Shown piece after piece: positions 34,097 to 38,894 of a DNA stretch of 38,894 bases. Origin of the DNA: an uncultured Saprospiraceae bacterium (GTDB lineage: Bacteria > Bacteroidota > Bacteroidia > Chitinophagales > Saprospiraceae); contig CAJQRD010000020.1 of NCBI GenBank assembly GCA_905480605.1, positions 64,001 to 102,894 of the forward strand. Direction: 5' to 3'. The position numbers and the translations under genes were made by a program. How positions within the stretch are numbered: the first letter of the stretch is position 1; each line of letters begins with the position of its first letter. A model generated the notes under the pieces. It was not told the DNA's origin. It did no database searches and worked only from the letters and a program-made list of their open reading frames with translations.

Positions 34097-35470
34097 ATGA
34101 ATACTACTGATTTTCCGTTTTCTTCAGAAACATATATTCAACGTCGTAAGGTTTTAATAGACGAAGTTGGTTCAGGTAAAATTTTATTTCTTGGCAATGG
34201 CTATAGCAGTCGAAACTTTGAGGACAATGCTTATAAATTTAGACAAGACAGTTCATTTTTATATTATATCGGATTGAACAGAGATGGTTTAAATGCTGTG
34301 ATCGATTGTGACAATGGCGAAACAATACTTTTCGGTGATGATGTTTCATTGGATCATGTGGTTTGGATGGGTGAACAGGAGAAGTTAGAAGATATGGCTG
34401 CCAAAGTTGGAATAAGCGCCATTCAGCCTTCACAACGTATCTTTGATTTTGTAGACAAATCAACATTGTATTTGCCACCATACAGATCTGCTCATACTAT
34501 TAAACTTGAAACGTACTGTGATATTAAAGAAATCAATCCTTCCCTAAAGTTGATTCATGCTATAGTGAGGCAGCGCAATATAAAAAGCGCAGAGGAGATT
34601 AATTACTTGCACAAGGCTTCAACTTATACAGCTAATATGCACAAAGTGGTTATGCAATTTGCAAAAGCTGGAATGTCAGAATATGAATTGGTAGCACAAG
34701 CAAGCAAAGTGGCTCTTTCAAAAAATGCAGCTTGGTCATTTACACCAATCTTGACTGTGAATGGACAAACATTGCACAATCATAATTATGGCAATACTTT
34801 AAAGGAAGGGGATCTGTTATTGTTTGATGGCGGAATCGAACATTCTTCTGGATATGCAGGAGACATGACAAGAACATTTCCCGTAAGTTCTAAATTTACA
34901 AGTCAACAAAAAGATATTTATAATGTCGTAAAAGCGGCACATGATATCGCAATACCAGCAAGTAAGCCTGGTGTCTATTACAAGGATGTGCATCTATTAT
35001 CTTGCCTTGAGATAGCAAAAGGATTAACTGATATTGGTTTAATGAAAGGTGATCCTGAAGAGGCAGTTGAAGAAGGCGCTCATGCATTGTTTTTTCCTCA
35101 TGGATTAGGTCATATGATAGGTCTTGATGTTCATGACATGGAAAACTTAGGAGAAAATTTTGTTGGATATGATGATACGATTCGTAAAAGTACAGAGTTT
35201 GGTTTAAAGTCATTAAGACTAGCAAGGCCATTGCAAACAGGAAATGCAATTACAATAGAACCAGGAATTTATATGATTCCGCAGCTTATCGAAAAATGGC
35301 AAGCGGAAGGCATACATGCTGAATTTTTAAATTTTGATGTAATTAATAAATACCGTGATTTTGGTGGCATAAGAATCGAAAATGATTTTGTAATTGAAGA
35401 ACAAGGTGCTGTTTTATTGGGAGATGCTTTGGTATATGATGCAGAGAGTGTTGAAGCTTTGAGAGGATAA
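34097..35470 (+). CDS. pepP: Xaa-Pro aminopeptidase, M24B family
   Basis: This dinuclear metal peptidase removes N-terminal residues before proline. The 457 residues have an N-terminal creatinase-like (AMP_N) domain (about 1-150, YIQRRKVLIDEVGSG...DSSFLYYIGL) and a pita-bread catalytic domain. The five metal ligands appear in order: D in LLFDGGIE, D in AGDMTRTFP, H in FPHGLGHMIGLDVHD, E in TIEPGIYMIP and E in GGIRIENDF. It follows aroB by 37 bases without a promoter I can recognise, and ends at a weak terminator. There is no signal peptide, so it is cytoplasmic. Confidence 0.93.
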   Translation: MNTTDFPFSSETYIQRRKVLIDEVGSGKILFLGNGYSSRNFEDNAYKFRQDSSFLYYIGLNRDGLNAVIDCDNGETILFGDDVSLDHVVWMGEQEKLEDMAAKVGISAIQPSQRIFDFVDKSTLYLPPYRSAHTIKLETYCDIKEINPSLKLIHAIVRQRNIKSAEEINYLHKASTYTANMHKVVMQFAKAGMSEYELVAQASKVALSKNAAWSFTPILTVNGQTLHNHNYGNTLKEGDLLLFDGGIEHSSGYAGDMTRTFPVSSKFTSQQKDIYNVVKAAHDIAIPASKPGVYYKDVHLLSCLEIAKGLTDIGLMKGDPEEAVEEGAHALFFPHGLGHMIGLDVHDMENLGENFVGYDDTIRKSTEFGLKSLRLARPLQTGNAITIEPGIYMIPQLIEKWQAEGIHAEFLNFDVINKYRDFGGIRIENDFVIEEQGAVLLGDALVYDAESVEALRG

Positions 35471-35553
35471 AGTTTATTAACGCTGTATTTAAGCTTGGCC
35501 CAAAGCTAGCGGAGGGAAACGGCACAGAAAAGCAATAAATCATAAAACAAAAC

Positions 35554-35580
35554 GGGAGGGCAAAATGTCTTCCCTTTTTC
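35554..35580 (+). terminator. Terminator after the aminopeptidase gene
   Basis: GGGAGG (35554-35559) pairs with CTTCCC (35569-35574), with one G-U pair and a 9-nt loop, and is followed by TTTTT. Confidence 0.7.
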
Positions 35581-35625
35581 AATCAAAGAGAATTCCTCGA
35601 TGCTCTGCCTCGGGGTTGTTCATTA

Positions 35626-35994
35626 CTATCTGTTCATTGCTAACTTTCGTTGCGTCCCAAAGTCATTTTTTACAAAATAAACACCTCCTTCAAAAATGCT
35701 TAAATCAATATTTTTACTTGAAAGACCATCAGTATATTCTGTTGGAATCAATTTGCCAGAAATGTCAATTATATCAAATTTTACTTTTTTATAGAGGTAT
35801 TTAATTTATCTCCATTTAAATATATGGTATTGTATTTCGGAAGCATTCAGAATTGAGGTAATTTTACTTTACGGTCCAAATGTCAATTAATAGCCTTCTT
35901 TCAAGATCACGTTCATTTCATTTTGAGTAGATGGTTTATGAATGGTCTCACCATTGAAATCCATTTTGGAATTTGGCTCGAAATGAATTTGACT
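35626..35994 (-). pseudogene. Decayed 3' end of a T9SS-secreted protein gene
   Basis: The last frame, read on the minus strand from 35805 to the TAG at 35626-35628, gives KVKFDIIDISGKLIPTEYTD, then NIDLSIFEGGVYFVKNDFG and RKLAMNR. That is the layout of a type A T9SS C-terminal sorting domain (D.sG.., then idls...GvYfv, then a basic end). Further upstream, a different frame (35994-35887) gives IHFEPNSKMDFNGETIHK and ends QNEMNVILKEGY, as expected from the end of a preceding beta domain. Stops and frame changes separate the pieces, and no start remains. This explains most of the 720-nt gap between the aminopeptidase and MoxR genes; 36000-36191 shows nothing clear. Confidence 0.65.
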
Positions 35995-36191
35995 TTAGAA
36001 TAATGCTGTTTAACCTAGCAACACAATTTTATAGAAATTGATATAGTGATATTAATTTTTCCTAATTGTCGCTTTAAACATAAGTTATAGATTATTTAAA
36101 TGCTTATTATTTCAATATATGCGATAAATGCCTTTCTTATACTCGCATAGTAATTAAGAAGTTTATTTAACTTCGCGTTAAATATTTATAA

Positions 36192-37106
36192 ATGGCAAAT
36201 ACAGAGTTTTGGACGGGTTCTGAAAAGTACCTATGTGATTTAGAGTTGGCTCAAGCATTTCATATGGCACGTGTGCTAGGAATGCCCTTGCTGATTGAGG
36301 GTGAGCCGGGTACAGGTAAAACTGAGTTGCCTATTCAATTTTCAAATGATTTAGACCTGGAGCTTTTTGTTTATCCAGTTGGGTCAAAGAGCAATGTCGA
36401 ACAGTTTGTAGCGAGGTTTGATCATGTTAAATACCTTAGAGATTCACAAATTGAAATTTTGAATGCTCAAAGAGATGAGAAGGGTTTGACGCAAAAATTA
36501 TCAACAGGAGGTCGAAATACCGAATCGTTAAATGACTATGTAGCAATGGGGCCTGCAGCAAAAGCATTTAGTACACCTAATTCAATATTGCTGATTGATG
36601 AGATTGATAAAGCTCCACGTGAATTTCCAAATGATTTGTTGTACGCATTGAGTCATAGGAAATTTATAATGCCAGAGTCAGGAGAGGTTGTTGAAGTATC
36701 TGAAGAAAATATGCCTGCAGTTATAATCACGTCTAATCGCGAACAAGAACTACCTACTGCATTTAAAGGAAGATGTATATACCATTATATACATTTTCCA
36801 GATGCGGAGACAATGCGTGAGATAATTGTTAAGCATTATCCAAGCATAGAAGCTAAAATTGTAGATGTGGCATTGGATGTTTTTTATCACTTAAGAAATA
36901 TAGGACTAGAGCGCGCTCCCACGACACGTGAGATATTAAACTGGCTGAAATACGTAAAGCAATATACAACAGAGGAAGCCATTCAAAAAATTGAAAAACT
37001 TGAGGGTATTGGTGCTTTGATAAAAACGCAGGCAGACCTTGAAAAAGTTCAACGAGCAATTCTGAGAAATCCAGATGACTTTAGTCGACGATCAACATCT
37101 AATTAG
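36192..37106 (+). CDS. MoxR-family AAA+ ATPase
   Basis: This 304-residue ATPase shows Walker A GEPGTGKT (37-44), Walker B LLIDEID (133-139), sensor 1 in VIITSNREQELP and the arginine-finger region GRCIYHYIHFP. MoxR/CbbQ-type ATPases act with a VWA-domain partner, encoded 15 bases downstream here, as chaperone-like machines that mature enzymes or complexes. No metallo-enzyme gene lies nearby, so the client is unknown. The start at ATG 36192 gives the expected short N-terminus. Confidence 0.92.
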   Translation: MANTEFWTGSEKYLCDLELAQAFHMARVLGMPLLIEGEPGTGKTELPIQFSNDLDLELFVYPVGSKSNVEQFVARFDHVKYLRDSQIEILNAQRDEKGLTQKLSTGGRNTESLNDYVAMGPAAKAFSTPNSILLIDEIDKAPREFPNDLLYALSHRKFIMPESGEVVEVSEENMPAVIITSNREQELPTAFKGRCIYHYIHFPDAETMREIIVKHYPSIEAKIVDVALDVFYHLRNIGLERAPTTREILNWLKYVKQYTTEEAIQKIEKLEGIGALIKTQADLEKVQRAILRNPDDFSRRSTSN

Positions 37107-37121
37107 TTTTAAACCACTTTA

Positions 37122-38441
37122 ATGTTAGAGACACTACCTGATAAATTACGTGAATACAAATTACATGCGGATGTACGAACGCTTTTGTTATTGCGTAAAT
37201 CAATGACGAAAGGTCTTGTAAAGACATTGGGTGATATGTATAATGTATTAAAAGGCATAGTAGTCAAAGAGCCCGATATGATGGGGCCGTTTACAAGGGC
37301 ATTCTATGATTATTTTTTAAATATTGATATCCAAAACGGAGAGACTCTTAACGATGCTATTTTAAGATCTGGCACATTTAGAAAATGGAGAGATGACTTA
37401 AAAGAACGCACTCAGGATTTTGATTTGGATGATGATCAATTGGTAAATCGTTTTTTGGATGAAGTGCATCTTACAACTTATGATATCAAGAAAATAATTT
37501 CTGGTAAAGATATTTTTGACAATGATGATCCTGATTTAGTTGATGGTGACGATGGGGATGATTTGGAAGGCCAGACAAGAAGGCACTTGGATAGGATGGC
37601 TGATTACAGCGACTTATCATTAGAGGAGTTGATGGAACGACTGAAGAAGATAGCTGAACAACAAAATTCAAAACATAGCGGTGGCAGTCATTGGATTGGT
37701 ACTGGTGGAATATCTCCTTTTGGTCACGGGGGTGCAGCAAAAGATGGCATTAGAATTGGAGGTTCAGGAGGTGGTAAAATGGCACGTAAAGTTTTGAATG
37801 ATCGCAAGTATTTTCCTGTGGATAAAGATGCTATCATTAATGACAACAATGTTGATGCGGCTTTAGCCTCTCTGAAAGGAATAACGGAAGAAAGTGCCCA
37901 TGAAAAATTGGATATTGAGGACACGATAAATAAAGGTTTAAAGCGAGGAGGCCTTTTTATTCCTGAGTTGAAAAATGAAATGTCTGAGAAACTTCAGGTT
38001 ATCTTACTCATTGACAATGGTGGTTATTCAATGGATCCTTTTGTTGCTACTATACAGGAGTTGTTTAAAAAAATGAAAACGCGATTCGCCCATGATTTAG
38101 AAACTTACTATTTCCATAATACAATTTACGATCATGTCTATTCTGATAGTAGAAGATACAAGCCAGTGTCTATTGAAAAAGTCCTCTCTAAGAATAAAGA
38201 TTATAGGGTTTTTATAATTGGTGATGCTTCAATGGCACCTTACGAATTGAATTCTGTGAGTTTAAGAACGTATAAAAAACTAAAGAAAAAATTTAAGAAA
38301 ACTGTTTGGCTTAATCCTGAGCCTGAAAGATATTGGCACCATACTTTTACAATTAGTCTGATCAAACAAATGATAGATATGTATCCGTTGACGCCTCGGG
38401 GGATTGAGGATGCTGTTAGGGATATGAATGTGAAACGTTGA
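37122..38441 (+). CDS. VWA-domain protein, CoxE-like partner of MoxR
   Basis: This 439-residue protein has a helical N-terminal part (1-140), a very acidic stretch (DNDDPDLVDGDDGDD), a Gly/Ser-rich linker (about 185-225, including HSGGSHWIGTGG) and a VWA domain from about 290. The metal-site motif is DNGGYSM (D298), a variant of the usual DxSxS that I associate with the CoxE-like VWA proteins that pair with MoxR. The pair is adjacent and in the same direction, 15 bases apart. The role is inferred to be bridging the ATPase to its client. The gene ends directly against the tandem repeat array. Confidence 0.88.
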   Translation: MLETLPDKLREYKLHADVRTLLLLRKSMTKGLVKTLGDMYNVLKGIVVKEPDMMGPFTRAFYDYFLNIDIQNGETLNDAILRSGTFRKWRDDLKERTQDFDLDDDQLVNRFLDEVHLTTYDIKKIISGKDIFDNDDPDLVDGDDGDDLEGQTRRHLDRMADYSDLSLEELMERLKKIAEQQNSKHSGGSHWIGTGGISPFGHGGAAKDGIRIGGSGGGKMARKVLNDRKYFPVDKDAIINDNNVDAALASLKGITEESAHEKLDIEDTINKGLKRGGLFIPELKNEMSEKLQVILLIDNGGYSMDPFVATIQELFKKMKTRFAHDLETYYFHNTIYDHVYSDSRRYKPVSIEKVLSKNKDYRVFIIGDASMAPYELNSVSLRTYKKLKKKFKKTVWLNPEPERYWHHTFTISLIKQMIDMYPLTPRGIEDAVRDMNVKR

Positions 38442-38894
38442 TGGTCGCTTCGCTTCGCTTGTTTTACGATTGCTCACTTCGTTCGCTTAACGGTCGCTCA
38501 CTTTGTTCGCTTTACGATTGCTTCACTTCGTTCGTTTACGGTCGCTCACTTCGTTCGCTTTACGATTGCTTCACTTTGTTCGCTTAACGATTGCTCACTT
38601 CGTTCGCTTAACGGTCGCTCACTTCGTTCGCTTTACGATTGCTTCACTTCGTTCGTTTACGGTCGCTCACTTCGTTCGCTTAACGATTGCTTCACTTTGT
38701 TCGCTTAACGATTGCTCACTTCGTTCGCTTAACGGTCGCTCACTTCGTTCGCTTAACGATTGCTTCACTTTGTTCGCTTTACGGTCGCTCACTTCGTTCG
38801 CTTTACGATTGCTTCACTTTGTTCGCTTTACGATTGCTTCACTTTGTTTGCTTAACGATTGCTTCACTTCGTTCGCTTTACGGTTGTTTCTCTT
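38442..38894. repeat. Tandem repeat array, 24-25 bp units, continuing past the window
   Basis: From 38466 there are 17 full units of 24 or 25 bp beginning ACGRTYGCT and containing CACTTYGTTYG, then a partial unit from 38880 to the window end. The first bases (38442-38465) are a degenerate unit. Two sub-types alternate: ACGGTCGCTCACTT... and ACGATTGCTTCACTT.... Five-unit blocks repeat at a period of 121 bp (38514-38634 and 38635-38755). The 24/25 mix and frequent TAA in each direction exclude a coding repeat. No spacers of unrelated sequence are present. Confidence 0.95.

Noticed and set aside
38442-38894. CRISPR array
   Set aside because: The units follow each other without unrelated spacers and differ among themselves, so this is a direct tandem repeat and not repeat-spacer DNA. 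No cas gene is in the window.

Overview
The window is AT-rich DNA from a member of the Bacteroidota, most likely of the Saprospiria type (the class is inferred). The phylum call rests on several promoters of the Bacteroidota form (TTG, 19-23 nt spacer, TAnnTTTG), lipoproteins with Bacteroidota-like signals, a propeller/Y_Y_Y sensor kinase, and two decayed genes of type IX secretion (T9SS) character: a PorP/SprF-like C-terminus and a cargo C-terminal sorting domain. No rRNA, tRNA, CRISPR array, transposase or prophage gene was seen.

Layout. 1-10600 is mostly core: metK (cut by the window edge), gcvP, a lipoprotein, a 4'-phosphopantetheinyl transferase divergent from dcd, a SWIM/SNF2 helicase and a second lipoprotein. 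10600-21400 is the accessory part: an unrecognised 297-aa protein, a propeller sensor kinase (frameshifted), its LuxR-type response regulator, a helical unknown protein on the minus strand, a LamG/SdrD-B/PKD surface protein whose signal peptide lies in another frame, a solitary LuxR-type HTH protein, a PorP/SprF remnant and two tandem 51-aa basic proteins. 21380-35470 is core again: an HPF-like protein, a TauE/SafE permease, the compact pheS-hisS-gatA operon, a membrane-bound lytic transglycosylase, hsp20, uvrA, an operon of an S-adenosylmethionine hydrolase-type enzyme, an ABM-domain protein and aroB, then an M24 aminopeptidase. 35600-36000 holds a decayed T9SS cargo gene. 36192-38441 is a MoxR ATPase/VWA pair, followed by a 24-25 bp tandem repeat array that runs off the window end.

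How the genes fit together. pheS-hisS-gatA makes charged tRNAs and the amidotransferase subunit. The kinase/regulator pair probably senses an extracellular signal and controls transcription. The surface protein and the LuxR-type HTH protein are in one apparent transcript. The MoxR/VWA pair is probably a chaperone-like metal-centre or complex-assembly machine.

The most unusual signals are: (1) two tandem 51-aa basic proteins, conserved in protein sequence by mostly synonymous differences and with a 45-nt identical 3' end; (2) the surface-protein gene, where the signal peptide and mature protein are one base out of frame exactly over in-phase slippery T runs; (3) the tandem repeat array with a 121-bp higher-order period; (4) a 13-nt leader sequence shared by the surface-protein gene and a possible 18-residue peptide.
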